Assembly: GCF_037179485.1 (NCBI RefSeq)
Contig: NW_027040887.1
Span: forward strand, 4,665,501 to 4,729,500
DNA from: Ochlerotatus camptorhynchus
Taxonomy: Eukaryota > Arthropoda > Insecta > Diptera > Culicidae
Reading direction: 5' to 3'
Length of the DNA stretch: 64,000 nucleotides
Part shown: piece after piece, positions 44,022 through 57,100 of the stretch
Position numbering within the stretch: the stretch's first letter is position 1
Layout: each line of letters opens with the position of its first letter
Translations under genes and position numbers: made by a program
Notes under the pieces: model-generated
Told to the model about the DNA's origin: nothing
The model's database searches: none
What the model saw: only the letters and a program-made list of their open reading frames with translations

Positions 44022-45302
44022 ATGGCGCCTAAACGTAAAAGAAAGGGGCAAACTCTTGATCCCTCTTCTGATGAAATTAATTTGAGTAATCAATTTGATT
44101 TGCTCACGGACGATGAGAGTGATCCATCATCCAAGAAAAATTCTAGTAAACTTTCCCGGCTTAATGCCAAGAAGGAAAAGATTCCCCCTATTGTGATAAC
44201 CACTTCCGATTTCCATGACCTTCGCATGGAACTTTTGAACTTCGTGAAAGTTAGGTTTTCACTACAAATTGGACGTCGGGGTGAATGTCGTGTATTGGCG
44301 GAAACCTTGGACGGATTTAAATGTCTTCTCAAGTATCTTACTGAGAAGAAGCACAAATTTTTTACTTACGACACCAAAACTGAACGTGTGTTCAAGGTTG
44401 TCATGAAAGGACTGCCCAGTGGTGAATCCCTGGATCAGATCAAAGATGAACTGGCTAAATTACTTGGAGTTGTGCCACTCCAAGTAATCAAAATGAAAAT
44501 GAAATCCCGTCCTGGCGATTCGCGCAACGGGATTTCTAATGATGTTTATTTAGTTCACATCAAGTCTAGTGAACTAAACAACCTTAAGGCCTTAGAAAAA
44601 CCTAGCCTTATGCTCCATGTCCGAATGAAGTGGGAACACTTCAGGAAGACTGGAGGAAATTTCCAAAACCTCACCCAGTGCCGTAAATGCCAGGGATGGG
44701 GTCACGGAACTAAAAATTGCTACATGCCAGCTAAATGCATGAATTGTGGAGATTCCTCTCACGCAAAGGACGACTGTCCTGTGAGGGAAGATCCTAAGAA
44801 TATTAAATGTTCAAATTGTGGTGAAAACCACAAATCCAATTTTTGGGAATGTTAGACTTGCAAAGCGATCCTTCAATCTCGTTCTAAGTGACAGGTAGGA
44901 AACGCTCCACGTTTCCGAACAGGTACAAATTCCTTTGCTGTTAATTTAAGTGTTCAGCGAGGATCAAATTTTACATTCGTACCCGTAGGTACAAATATCA
45001 CCCCTGCTTCAAATTTTTCATCTATACCTACTCCCCTCGCTGCCAACAATGTTCAGCAAGTTAATGAAGCTACCTATGTTGCTATTGCAGCGGGTAGAAA
45101 TCAAAATACTAACTAACGTAATTCTAACGGAAATTTTGACTTAGGAAGCATTACTGCCCCTAAAATGGAATTTTTACAGAAATCATTAATTGATATGATT
45201 TCTGATATGCTTAAAAATACCTCCATGTTTGATGCTATTCAAACTGGAGTAAAATTTGCAAACAATATTGTCATGACTTTAAAATTCAACAATGGATTTT
45301 AA
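44022..45302 (+). pseudogene. Juan-like ORF1 (gag-like, CCHC zinc knuckles)
   Basis: It starts at an ATG in a GCCGCCATGG context. The N-terminus is charged, followed by an RNA-binding-like middle and three knuckles (CRKCQGWGHGTKNC, CMNCGDSSHAKDDC, CSNCGENHKSNFWEC). In-frame stops at 44853, 44889 and 45114 interrupt a frame that otherwise runs to 45300-45302. This frame overlaps the ORF2 ATG at 45292, the arrangement expected of this clade. Confidence 0.88.
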
Positions 45303-48300
45303 AGCATTAAATATTTTAAATTGGAATGCTCGATCTCTTAAAAATAATGAAGACGAGCTATTTAACTTTTTGAGACTTCATAACGTGCATATTGCCGTTA
45401 TAACTGAAACGTTCCTTAAACCTGACCATAAGGTTAAGAAGGACGCAAATTATTTGATTTATAGAAATGATCGTCTTGATGGACCCTGTGGTGGCGTTGC
45501 CATCATTATTCATAGACGAATCAAACATAAAATTCTTTCTTCATTTGAAACCAAAGTTTTTGAAACTTTGGGAGTTTCTGTTGAAACAAAATTTGGACAA
45601 CTTACGTTTATAGCTGCCTATTTGCCATTTCAATGCGTAGGCCAGCAAAATAATTTTCTCAAGGGTGATCTCCAGAAACTTACCCGTCATACGTCTAAAT
45701 TTTAATGCAAAACACCGCTCATGGAATAATGCTCAAAGCAATTCAAATGGTAATATTCTGTTTTATGATTGTTCTGCAGATTATTACACTATTCAATATC
45801 CTAACAGCCCAATATGCTTTTCTTCTGCAAGAAATCTCTCAACTATTGATTTGGTCTTAACTGATTCATGTCAACTTTGTAGCCAATTGGTTACCCATGC
45901 TGACTTTGGTTCTGATCACCTTCCAGTAACTTTTGAAATATCCCAGAAATAATTTGTAATCCCAACAGCTCTACTTTCAATTACCATCGAGCTGATTGGG
46001 AGCAATATCGAACATTTATGGAATATAACTTCGATCCAAACATTCCTTTGCAAACCAAAGATGAAATTAATTATGCTCTTGAATCTCTGACTACTTCTAT
46101 AGCTGAAGCAAGCAGGCATGGAAAATCATTTGCATTCTTTTCGTGCATTCATTTACATTCATTTGTCCCTAACTTTTTTCATCGACAGAATTCCGCAAAA
46201 TGATGTGTTGAGTTTTTGTAGGCTTTGTTATTGGCTACAAATTTTGTTAAAAACTCAAATCCGTATCTCTTATGCATGACGAACCAGAGCGAACAGAAGC
46301 CACTACTGTTTTTCAGTGAATGTATTTTACATTCACTGAAAAAAACAGTAGTAAGTTCTGCTCACTCTAGTTCGTGATGAATAAAAGATACAGGTTTGAG
46401 TAATTACCAAATGTTGTAGCTAATAACAAAACCTACAAAAGCTCTATACATTATTTTGCGGAATGCTGTTGATAAAAAAAGTTAGAGGCAAATGAATGTA
46501 AATGAATGCATGAAATTAATGTTAATGATTTTCCATGCCTGGAAGCAAGAGCTGCCTCAGTACCAAAATGCGAGGTTAAATTCGATTCAATTATAATAGA
46601 CGATGATCTTCAGCTCTTGATCCGTCTTAAAAATGTCCGTAGGAGACAATATCAAAGAACACGCGATCCTGCCATGAAAGTTATCTGGCGGGATTTGCAA
46701 AAACAAATTAAAAAACGATTATCTGCCATGAGGAACAAAACTTTTGAAAATAATATTTCTTAATTAGACCCAAGTTCCAAACCCTTTTGGAAACTCACAA
46801 AAAATTTAAAAAAAATCCTCAAAAGCCTATTCCGCTTTAAAGCTTAAAGAAGGTGGTAAAATTTTGATCACAAATTTGGAAAAGGCTCAGAAACTAAGCA
46901 ATTCGAGAGTTCCCATAATTTCAGTTTCGGTCTTACTAGTCCTATTGAGAATCAGGTTGCTCGGGATTATCTGAATATTTTCTCTCGGGAAAATATTTTT
47001 GATGATTCCTGGACGAAGTATGGTCTATAACTAAAGAATTTTAAAATATGAAAGCTCCAGGTAATGATGGAATTTTCTATATCCTCACAAAAAAAAAACT
47101 CCCAGAGAGTACCTTGTCTTTCTTGGTAAAATTATTTAACAGATGTTTCCATTTGGCATACTTTCCTGATAAATGGAAAAATGCAAAAGTTGTTCCAATT
47201 TTGAAGCCTGATAAAAATCCAGCTGAAGCTTCTAGCTACCGCCCAATAAGTTTGCTTTCTTCAATAAGTAAACTTTTTGAAAAGATAATTTGGAATAGAA
47301 TGATGCTTTACATCAATACGAACTCAATTTTTGCAGATGAGCAGTTTGGATTTCGCCATGGGTATTCAACTACTCATCAACTCTTAAGAGTTACCAATTT
47401 AATTCGTTCAAACAAATCTGAAGGCCACTCAACTGGAGTTGCTCTTCTAGACATAGAAAAAGCACTCGACAGTGTTTGGCATGAAGGTTTGATTGCTAAA
47501 TTAAAAAAGTTAAATTTTCCACTTTATATTATGAAATTAGTTCAAAATTATTTAACTGACAGAACTCTACAGGTAAATCATCAAAATTCCAAATCTAATC
47601 GACTACCTGGTAAAGCAGGAGTTCCTCAGGGTGGCATTCTTGGGCCTATATTGTATAACATTTTCACTTCGGACCTCCCTGATTTGCCTCAGGGTTGCCA
47701 CAAATCTTTGTTCGCTGATGACAAAGGCATTTCTGCAGACTGCAGAAAAGTAGAGGTATTTTCTCTTCTTATTTACAAAAATGGAAGATTTCTCCTAACG
47801 CTTCCAAAACTCAACTTATAATATTTCCACATAAGCCTAGAGCTTCGTTTTTGAAAACTAATAGTAGTCACATAGTCACTATGAACGGAGTTCCAATTTC
47901 CTGGTCAAACCAAGTGAAATATCTTGGATTAATACTTGACCAAAAATTAACTTTTAAAGATCACATTGAGGGCATTCAAGCCAAATGTAACAAATATATA
48001 AAATGTTTGTATCCTCTTATAAACAGGAAATCCAAACTTTGCCTGACGAATAAACTTCTAATATTTAAACAAGTTTTTAGACCCTCCATGCTTTACGCTG
48101 TGCCAATATGGTCTTGTTGTTGCACTACCAGGAAAAAAGCACTTCAAAGGATTCAGAACAAAGTTCTGAAAATGATTTTGAAGTTGCCTCCCTGGTACAG
48201 TACTACCGAGGTACATAGAATTTCGAATGTTGAGACTTTAGAACAAATGTCCAACAAAATAATTAATAATTTCAGACAAAAATCGTTGCAATCCTCAATT

Positions 48301-48327
48301 GCAACGATTTATTCCCTTTATACATAG
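45292..48327 (+). pseudogene. Juan-like ORF2 (endonuclease, reverse transcriptase), broken
   Basis: The endonuclease begins LNILNWNARSLKNNEDEL; VITETFL carries the catalytic E. A frame change with deletion near 45680 leads to NFNAKHRSWNN and SDHLPVTFEI. The linker is split by a MITE at 46113-46541 and contains further stops near 46764-47035. Reverse transcriptase follows (47048-47821): KAPGNDGI, SYRPISLLSSISKLFEKI, LLDIEKALDSVWH, GVPQGGILGPILYNI and the FADD catalytic pair. A further frame change leads to the thumb and C-terminal region (47851-48327, YLGLILDQKLTFKDHI). No RNase H is seen, as usual for the clade. Confidence 0.88.
46113..46541. mobile_element. Full-length palindromic hAT-type MITE inside Juan-like ORF2
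   Basis: The ends are CAGGCATGGAAAATCATT and exact complement. An exact 8-bp target duplication, GAAGCAAG, lies at 46105-46112 and 46542-46549. The arms pair along nearly all 429 bp around a centre near 46330. Removing it and one duplicate restores the LINE reading frame across the junction, so it inserted into an existing LINE copy. Confidence 0.94.
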
Positions 48328-48679
48328 ATAAGATTTAGTTTTAGTTTTTAGTTTTAAGATTTCAATTGTTATACTGACATGCACGTTTAAAAAACCTGTT
48401 TGAAATACTGAATTGCCAAGGAAGGAACAATGTAAAAACACTTAGATATATATCATAACAATTAAGGCTGGTAAGAAACTGTAGTAACTGGAGCACCTAG
48501 GTTAAAATGAAATGTAATTTATTTTGAATTTGGAACAAATAAAGAAATAAAAAGAAGGAAGAGTGCGACAGTCGATGGATTCGCCGATGAAACTTGATCT
48601 AGAAACGTAACCGGAACGAATGCGGCTAATTCACCTTGATCAAGGGCAGCGAGTACCGGTGGTTGTGCACGCTATTTTG

Positions 48680-49090
48680 AGGCTATTCATTTTTGAGTCG
48701 AAAATCACTCAGTCCAGCCAAAAGGGAAGGTACCGAAAAATGGGTAAACATGCTTTTACTCAAATTTGAGTAATCGTTCCTATAGAGGACTATTTGTCAA
48801 CTGAGTAAACCTTACCCATTTTGATAGAAACGATTGAATGCCCCGTGAATGCTTTATACATATAAATTACTACGAAAGTTAAGAATATTGAAAAACAAGG
48901 ACAATTATGTATTTAGCTGCTAATTTCTTTCACCATCCAGGCTATAAAGATTAACCCAGTTATTGGGTGGAGTCCACTCATCGGAGCAAAACAAGTTTAC
49001 TCATTTTTTGACAACTCCATCTTAAAAAATGAGTGCGATCTACCCAGTCACTGAGTAGCCTCTACATAGCGTGTGGGTAGGCTGTGTACA
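48680..49090. repeat. ACTCA/TGGGTA-rich inverted segments
   Basis: Several inverted pairs occur (AAAATGGGTAAAC with complement near 48800-48822; ACCCAGTTATTGGGT; ACCCAGTCACTGAGT). They look like MITE remains, but ends were not resolved. Confidence 0.35.
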
Positions 49091-49871
49091 CTGATAAATT
49101 AAACTATTCTCATTTTGCATAAAATTTCATCAATTTGACATTAAACTCAGTTTTTCGGTTTAAAAAGTTAATTTTCACTTGCTAAAAAAATAACCCAAGT
49201 AACAATCACAAATCACAACACTCAGATTTATGATGGTTTTATAACGGAAATGAACAATCCGTTTTGTTTAAATACAGCATTTCAAAGTGTGAAACATTCC
49301 TCGTTAGTAATTCCGCTTATTGCTGTTTTAAACCTTTTACAGTCTGTCGAAAAAGTCAAAATCTGTCTTGTTTTAAAAATAAATTTTTAGCAGCTTTCAA
49401 TCCCTTCATAAAACTGTTCTGTCCATCAATCATAACCTTCATTAGCAGTTGTTTATTAATTAAAAAAATACTCTTTAAAGTTGTTCTATCATTATAAAAG
49501 CTGCCATAAAACCAATGAGAGCAAAAATCATATATTGTTGTAATTAGACTTGTTAAAGTGTATCATAAAATACCCAATTACTGTTTACAAATTGAACTTA
49601 AGAGTTGGATCCTCATAGTGAATAAAATCAAAATTTATGACAAGGAAATCTCGAAGAGTAGACGAAGTAGGATGAACAATTCAAGCACTGTTAACGACCT
49701 AAGGGAAGTCAATTTCAGAAACGACTGAGCATCTGGCGTTTGCGTCACGTTCTGATCGGTGTTGACCGTCTCCTTTATGAAACAGTCTAAAAACAGACCA
49801 GCCTTCTCCAGATCGGACGAATGAAATAATTTGCATTTGTACCGACAGCACACCACTGTAACTGTCAGTAA
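49091..49871. other. Unassigned AT-rich stretch
   Basis: No feature recognised. Confidence 0.3.
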
Positions 49872-50055
49872 TGGGGTGTTTACATCTCTGCGGATTTGCT
49901 AGCCTTAGTTTACTAGCCAACTAGCATGAATTTCAGTTTCAGTTGAAATCTTATGCTGGTAGACGCTGATGTCCTGTTTACATTATACTGGCAAGCTTTT
50001 CTGCTAGCAGCTGGCTCATTAGCGCTAGTGTAATAGCGTAAGTGTAAACAGTCCA
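49872..50055. mobile_element. TAA-flanked MITE (PIF/Harbinger-like)
   Basis: The ends are TGGGGTGTTTACA and TGGACTGTTTACA from the other side. TAA lies on both flanks (49869-49871, 50056-50058). GCTAGC-like motifs recur inside. Confidence 0.65.
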
Positions 50056-50096
50056 TAAGCGAAGATTGGCTGGTTTCCGGTTCATAAAAGTGATTT

Positions 50097-50850
50097 TATG
50101 GAATTGACCATTTCGCCGGTGTAACTGGATATCAAGAAACGCACTTTATAACTACTGGGAGATCGAATCAATATGGTGCTGAGATATATTTGTTCAACTA
50201 AGGGCTTTATGCATTTTCTAAAAAAAATCGCAAAGCACTAGATCCACTTCCAGAAAATGACTACTTTTTCGGTGATTTCAGATATCTTGAGAATCGTTTT
50301 CTGGTGAACCAGTGCATAATCTCTATGGTGGTGATATATGTCCTCTATACTCAAGAGTGTATGCATTTATATCCAGAAAGGTGTTCAATAACCACCGGGG
50401 GACCTAATCAATATGCCACTGAGATATACCTTCTCAACTAAGGGTTCTTCACATTTCCTAAAAAACGTGGATCTCTAGGTCTACTTTCAGGAATTTACCA
50501 TTTTCCCGGTAAATCCGGATATCCGCAGGACCACCTTCTAGCTATCCATTAGCAGAATCGATATGGTGATGATATATTTCCTCTACTCTAATGATTGTAT
50601 GCAACTTAGAAAAAAAAAAATCGCGGATCTCTAGGTCTACTGTCTGGAAATGGCTATTTTTTACGTGATTCCGGATATCCAGAGGACCGTTTTCTGGCAA
50701 CTTGGTTTCAAAATAGATATGGTGATGGTATATTTCCTCTATGCTCATTATTGTATGCAATTTAGGAAAAAATCGCAGATCTTTAGGTCTTCTTCCAGGA
50801 ATTGACCATTTTCCCGGTGAATCCGAATTTCCACAGAGCCACCTTTCACG
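50097..50850. repeat. ~155-bp tandem repeat, about five units
   Basis: Units share GACCATTTTCCCGGTGAATC, ATCGATATGGTGATGATATA and GATCTCTAGGTCTAC cores. The last core falls at 50470, 50626 and 50778, a spacing of 152-156 bp. The first two units are more diverged. The minus-strand frame at 50542-50985 runs through the repeat and is rejected as a gene. Confidence 0.85.
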
Positions 50851-51164
50851 GGTTTTATCGTTCCGATTGGCCACCCACAACTCCAATCGGTTCCTTGTCT
50901 GTTCCGTTTGAAAGTAGATAGCCATACCTTTCAAGTAGTGGCTCAATCTTAAGATGTGGTGACCAAATTGCCGAGAACCAGTCATGTCAACATGAATCGA
51001 CGCGCATTTTACTCGGGACTTTTCCGGGTTTTCCGTTCCGGCTGGCCAACTACAGGTCCAATTGGGTTTCTATCTATTCAAAATAAAATCAGATAGCCCT
51101 AAGCCCATCAACCCTAAGTACTCCTTGGAAAATTTGTCGACCTTCTTCTTCCGGAACATCCAGG

Positions 51165-51640
51165 CTGGTTTATCTAATGAAAAACTCCAGGTCGGGGATC
51201 TGCTTGGCGTCCACTGTAATGTACGTCTCGTCGTCCATTACGATGCATTTCGGCTGCACCAACCACTCGTGGTACATCTGCCTGGCGTGGGATCTGGCCA
51301 CGGTATTCAGTTTATCGGTTCGGTTAGGCGCCTTCCTTACCTTGAAGACATAAAGTCTGGCGCACTTCATTGTCTGCAGGACGAACCACCCGGAAGAATT
51401 GACCTTCTTGGCCACGTTTCGAATCGAAAGGATCGGATTGCGCTTGAAATAATCCCTCACCTTCCTTGCGTTCACGGGGTCGGTCGTCTTCGCTTTTCTT
51501 CCGCTGCCAGCTCGCCGCTGGGTCGTCTGAGTTTCATTGAGCGATTTTACCACACGGGACTCGGTCGAATTGTCGATTCTAAACTGTTTTTCCGATTCAA
51601 AACTGTGCTCCTATAATTTTTTGTCGAAGCACTTCTTGCT
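51165..51640 (-). pseudogene. ITmD37E transposase fragment
   Basis: On the minus strand a start-like MACKQEVLRQKII is followed by a stop. The frame then reads NARKVRDYFKRNPILSIRNV, and later PKCIVMDDETYITVDAKQIP, aligned with the first aspartate region of the intact transposase at 14612-15631 (VVMDDETYVKADYKQLPG). The second aspartate and the glutamate are missing. It is a different, older subfamily. Confidence 0.85.
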
Positions 51641-53515
51641 TGCAAGCCATCTCAATAATCACTTGACAGATTGTGACGAGATTTTGGACATGCAAACATT
51701 ACACTCTTAACTAGTTTTACACAAAATTTCATCAATTTTTACTCATGCAATAAAAATAAAGTGTTGCATTTTTTTCGAGTACAATCTTTGCATGAAAGCA
51801 CCGAAAAGACTAAACAGGTTTGCCAGATATACCGATTTATCGTTATTTATACCGATTTGCAAGCTTGATACCGATATACAGATAAGGTTTCTCAGAATAC
51901 CGATTTTTGATTTTTTATACCGATTTATACCGTTATTTTTGAATAATCATGCGTATTGTCAACCCATGCTTAACTGTCAGGAGAAACTATTGTGAGAGAC
52001 GTTCATTTTTTTTTATTAACTCCCGTCTTCTCTTGTCAGTTTTTTTTTCAACTTCCCCGGAACTTCAGGGATGCTAACAGAGCTCTATTTCAATTCCATT
52101 AGTTTTAGGAAATCTACAGGAACGTTTAATAAGTTCTGAAACTTCAGAAATGTCTAAATATGAGTATGTTTAAAGATCTGTAAGGGCAAGTTTCTATAAA
52201 TTAAAGACAGTTACATTAGGTTCTGTTAAAATTCAAGAAATCGGAAATTTCAAAAATGTCTAGAGAACTCCAGTTAACTTGAGGAAACATCATACATATT
52301 TTGGAAACTTCACATGTCCAAAGAACTTCAAGGAAATTGAATTGTTTTCAGGACAGTTCCATTCGTTTCAGGTGAATTGAGATAAATTTAGGAAAGCTCA
52401 GAGAACATCAGTACAGATCAATTAAGTTCAAGAATATTATTGAAACTTTAAAGGACTTCCAAGAAACTCAAGGATTTTCCGAAAACATCAGCAAAGTTCC
52501 AAGAGGATCATGAAAATTTTGGAAATGTATGGTAAGTAACATTAATAACTCATGTAATGGAGAAAACAATTTAAGGAAGATCCGTGCTGGTAATGGCAGT
52601 TTGAAGAACATTTCTTAATTGAAAATAATCGGGAAGATCAGAGATTTTCAATGCTGATGTTCCATTAATGTTATTAAAATTGTGAGTGCACTTAAGAACC
52701 CAAGCAGCACAAAGCTGTGGCAGAAGCTCACATAAAAGTTGCTTGAAGTGTTCTGCTAGGGCAGTTCCGAAATCATCAAGAAAGACCAAAACCTTCAAAG
52801 AACTTCTAACAATAAATATATAATATAAATAACATTACATATACATTGTGTCGCTTGTGAGTAAACTTACGGTCACCCGCCGGCTATATATCAACGTTTA
52901 ACCCGTGTGATTTAGAATTGATTCAGTCGTGTTTCGTGTTGTTGAGTGTAGATTTGTTTGCCGTACCTCAGGAAAGTGGAGGTTTTTGCGTGACTAGTGA
53001 TTTAGTAGAGAAATTCTGTGATCATAATTATCGTCCCACACACCGGTGGTGGCGACTATCTGTTATTGTTCACTCTATCACTCTTTGTTTGCATCCTTGC
53101 TGCACTGCACTGTGCTACCATAGAGGTAACTCTAAGACCACTGGGTCCCGAAGAAAATCATTATTATTTTTGGCTCACTCAGTACCAGAACAACGGTCCC
53201 AAGCAGTCCCAAGCTATTTCACTCACCCCTGCATGTTCTGCATGAATCCACACACCCCTGATGTTATCTGTCAAACTTTCATAGCGAATCAAAACAAACA
53301 TAGTGTAGTAATAGAATTTCAACTAGAATAGGGTACGTTAGTCGTTTGCTTGGGACCAATAGGCTACTAAAGTGGTGAGCCAATTTAAAATCGTTAGTTT
53401 CGTATTGATTGTTGGTGCTACCGTACTTTCTGCTCAAGTAGTGTCCCAACTATAGTTTTTCGATACGTGGTAGTCGTGGTTTCACGTGAAAAATAAGATT
53501 TTAACTTTTGTGACC

Positions 53516-54117
53516 ATGGCTTGCAAAAAGTGCACCAAAACCGTTTCTGACTCAGACCGCATCGTCTGTCGTGGATTTTGTGGGGACACATTTCACGTGA
53601 TTTGTGCCAAAGTTGATGTCGAACTTCTCGATCAGCTTGGACTGTACGCGAACAACGTTTTCTGGATGTGCGACCACTGTGCGGAACTTTTTTCCAACGG
53701 TCACTTCCGGAATATTGTCAGCCGCGACGCGAGTTTGGGTTCTGTGATGCCAAGTGCGGTCGATTCGATGAAGGAAGACATTGAAAACTGAATTCGGCTG
53801 TTACTGCATTGGCAGCCAAAGTGGACTCTAAGATTCCTGCTAGCTCAACTCCACGTTGGCCTAGACCTGATCGTTTTGATTCTGGTAGTGGTTCTTCGAA
53901 GCGTCGCCGTACTTCTAGCTCAGACAACAAATCGATGCAATGTGGGACGAAAGGATCGATCGATTCAGTTAGACCCAATGATCTGAACGATGATCTGGTG
54001 TGGATCTATTTATCGGCTTTTCATCCTAGCACTACAAACGATGAAATTGCATCTCTCGGGACGCAACAACACAGTGTCTTGGAAGTGTCGGTGAAGAGGT
54101 CTTCCAGCCTGTACTAA
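53516..54117 (+). pseudogene. CR1-like ORF1 with PHD-type finger, truncated
   Basis: The ATG at 53516 sits in a good context (ACCATGG). The finger has spaced pairs in order: CKKC, CRGFC, HVIC and WMCDHC, a C4HC3 pattern. The frame stops at 53789-53791. The continuing protein lies in another frame (LNSAVTALAAKVDSKIPAS, then a serine/arginine-rich linker and LVWIYLSAFHPSTTNDEI), so a single-base frame change has occurred. It ends at 54117, before the conserved WP-G--FREFE part seen in the 31.5-kb copy, so ORF1 also has an internal deletion. Confidence 0.85.
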
Positions 54118-54148
54118 CATTTCCAGTAACAATTACTTAACGCGTTGC

Positions 54149-57100
54149 GTGGACGTAACAAGCTCAACGCCTTCTAGACTCCTGACGTACCATGCTAGCC
54201 AACCAGGACGCATTGTAGAAAGTTTATTGGAAGCCCCCAGTTCCTCTAACACAGTCGTGCACGTCCCTGCCTGCGTTCATCACAGTCGTCCTGGACCTGA
54301 GTTTAGATGTGGGCTGGGGGTCTTCCAACCTCCTATGACAGGCAAGTACACACTCAACCATTCAAATTCGATACCTGATGCCGATCGAACTTTCAGCACT
54401 TTGAATGCCGCTGTGCCAACTCCATCTCGAAACTCGGAACGCATCGTAGAAAGCCTCATGGAAGTCCCCAATCCCTCCGCCTCAGTCCTGCCACTTGCTG
54501 TCTCCGCGCATCATCGTCGTTCCGGGCCTGTGGTCGGATGTGGAGAGGGGATCTTCCACCCAACTTATTTTGGCGAGTATTCTTCCGATCTTGACGTTGG
54601 TCAGCTACTTCCTGTCGTTCCTGTGACTTCCAGGAAGAACCAAAGCCCGCTGACATGCCGTTTGCAGAACACCGAGACCCTCAATCACAACGACCAATTT
54701 TCCGTTTCAAGCCGAACATCAGCCGCCATTTCATCTAGCCTGGGACGCACGTCACAAAGCAGTATGGAAGCCCTGGACCCACCTAGCTCTGCTGCGCCCA
54801 CTACTGGTTCCAGTCCTGGTAGGTTCACACGCCCCCACCATCTAAGTCGTCCCGGCCCTGAGTCTAGTGCTGGGGACAGGGCTTTCCAAGCTGCCATCCA
54901 CGGCAAGTACCCTTATTCTTTCGACGTTGCTCTGCCTGATGCTGCCTCCACTTCCAGATTGCAGCCCGCTGTTCCATGCGTCCCAGCATCTCAAATTCTG
55001 CTATACTACCAGAACGTCGGTGGCATGAACAGCTCACTCGCCGAATACCAGCTAGCATACAGCGACGCATGCTACGACATATACGCCTTCTCGGAAACCT
55101 GGCTGAATAACAACACTTTGTCAAAGCAGTTGTTTAACGATACATATTCCGTCTACCGTCAAGATCGATCAACCCTCAACAGCAACAAGACCTCCGGTGG
55201 TGGAGTCCTTCTGGCCATTCGCTCCTGCTTCGTATCTCGCTTACTGAAACCTCCTGAAGATTCGACGGTTGAGCATCTGTGGGTTGCAATTTCGACTCTA
55301 AGTGGTACAATCTATATCTGCGTGATAAACGTTCCTCCCGACCGCGTTAACGACCACAGCCTGATTGAGAAGCATGCACTTTCGCTGGATTGGATTGTCT
55401 CTCAAATGGATGCCAGGGACAGCATCGTCATCTTGGGCGATTTCAACCTTGGCACTGTATCGTGGCTTAGCGATGCTCACGGCTTCTTCTTTTCTGACAA
55501 TTCCCGTTCATCGTTCAGACCGGCTTCTCTCTCCTTGCTTGACGCGTATTTAACCGCAAGGCTTCAACAAGTGAATGGCGTTCTGAATGCAAACAACCGT
55601 TTGCTCGATCTGTGCTTTGTCGGGGAGGATTTGGGACAAAGCTGCTCTGTTACCCATGCTCCGGCACCGCTCGTCAAAAACTGCAGACATCATTCACCTC
55701 TACTGTTGACGCTTGCAATCGATCCTGAGAAACGCTTCCAAGACCACGCCGAAACCGTCTTCTACAACTTTCACAAAGGAGACTTCGAGCGAATGAATAA
55801 CTTTCTCGCTAATGTGGATTGGAATGCGACACTAGACTCCGGGGATACGAATCTGGCTGCCTCGACCATGTGTGGTATCATATTCTACGCTATCGATCAG
55901 TTTGTGTCTAAAAAACTACGGTGTAAACCTGCCAAACCCGCCTGGTCGAACTCTGATCTTAAGCATCTGAAAAAGGTGAAAAGGGCTGCACTGAGGAAAC
56001 ACAGTAAATATCACACAGATTCTACGAAGGCTAATTACGTCCGCGCCAACAACGAGTACAGAGATCTCAATGCAAGCTTGTACAACGCGCATCAGTCTCA
56101 CTTGCAGAGTCGTCTCAAAGCTAATCCTAAGGAATTCTGGCGATATGTGAACGAGTAACGGAAAGAAACGGGATTGCCGTCCAATATGACTGATGGCGTT
56201 ACTGATGCCAACTCCGTCGCAGATATCGCCAATATGTTTCGCACACAATTCAGCAGCGTTTTTGCAGACGAAGTTCTTGATGCTCAGGAAATTGCTGCTG
56301 CCACGAGTAATGTCCCTCGTACGTCGGTGTTTGGTTCTCCATTCACCATCCACAGCGACATGGTGATTTCAGCCGGGAAACAGATGAAAACATCAACAGG
56401 ATCTGGTCCAGATGGCATTCCCTCATTAGTACTGAAACGTTGCTTAGACACTCTCTCAGAGCCCTTAGCTAAGGTCTTCAACTTGTCAATGACCTACGGA
56501 GTTTTTCCAGAATGTTGGAAGGATTCGTTTGTTTTCCCTGTTCACAAAAAAGGATGCAAGCAGACTGTCGCCAATTACCACGGAATAGCTGCATTGAAAG
56601 CTATCTCCAAACTATTCGAGCTAATTGTCCTGGAAAAGTTGGTTCAAGACTGCTCGTACAGTATTTCTCAGGATCAACACGGCTTCATGCCTAAGCGCTC
56701 GACGACGACTAATCTAACTGTTTTTACATCGTTCATTATTCGTGAGATTGAACGTGGCCATCAAGTTGACGCCATATACACCGACCTCTCTGCAGCTTTC
56801 GATAGAGTGAACCATGAAATTACCATCTCTAAATATGACAAAATGGGTGTTCATGGGAGTCTACTTACATGGCTTCGCTCCTATCTGACTGGCAGATCTA
56901 TGTCTGTTAAGATCGGTGACTACGCTTCTCCACCATTCATTGTTACATCTGGTGTTCCTCAAGGCAGCCACCTGGGGCCATTGCTTTTCCTGTTGTATAT
57001 GAACGACGTGAACTTGATCCTCGTACGCCGACGACATGAAGCTCTACTACGTAATAAAAGGGCCTCAAGACGCTCATTTCCTCCACCAAGAACTTGAAGT

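Larger units (their letters stand above)
43829..48550 (+). mobile_element. Juan-like (Jockey clade) LINE, decayed
   Basis: A near full-length non-LTR retrotransposon: leader, gag-like ORF1 with three CCHC knuckles, ORF2 with endonuclease and reverse transcriptase, and a short A-rich tail (AAATAAAGAAATAAAAAG). GAAGGAAG at 43819-43826 and 48554-48561 may be the target duplication, but the purine-rich tail makes this uncertain. Many stops and frame changes plus a MITE insertion show that it is dead. Confidence 0.88.

Noticed and set aside
50542..50985. 147-residue minus-strand open frame
   Set aside because: It repeats DIRN/IEEIYHHHI segments because it crosses a 155-bp tandem repeat.
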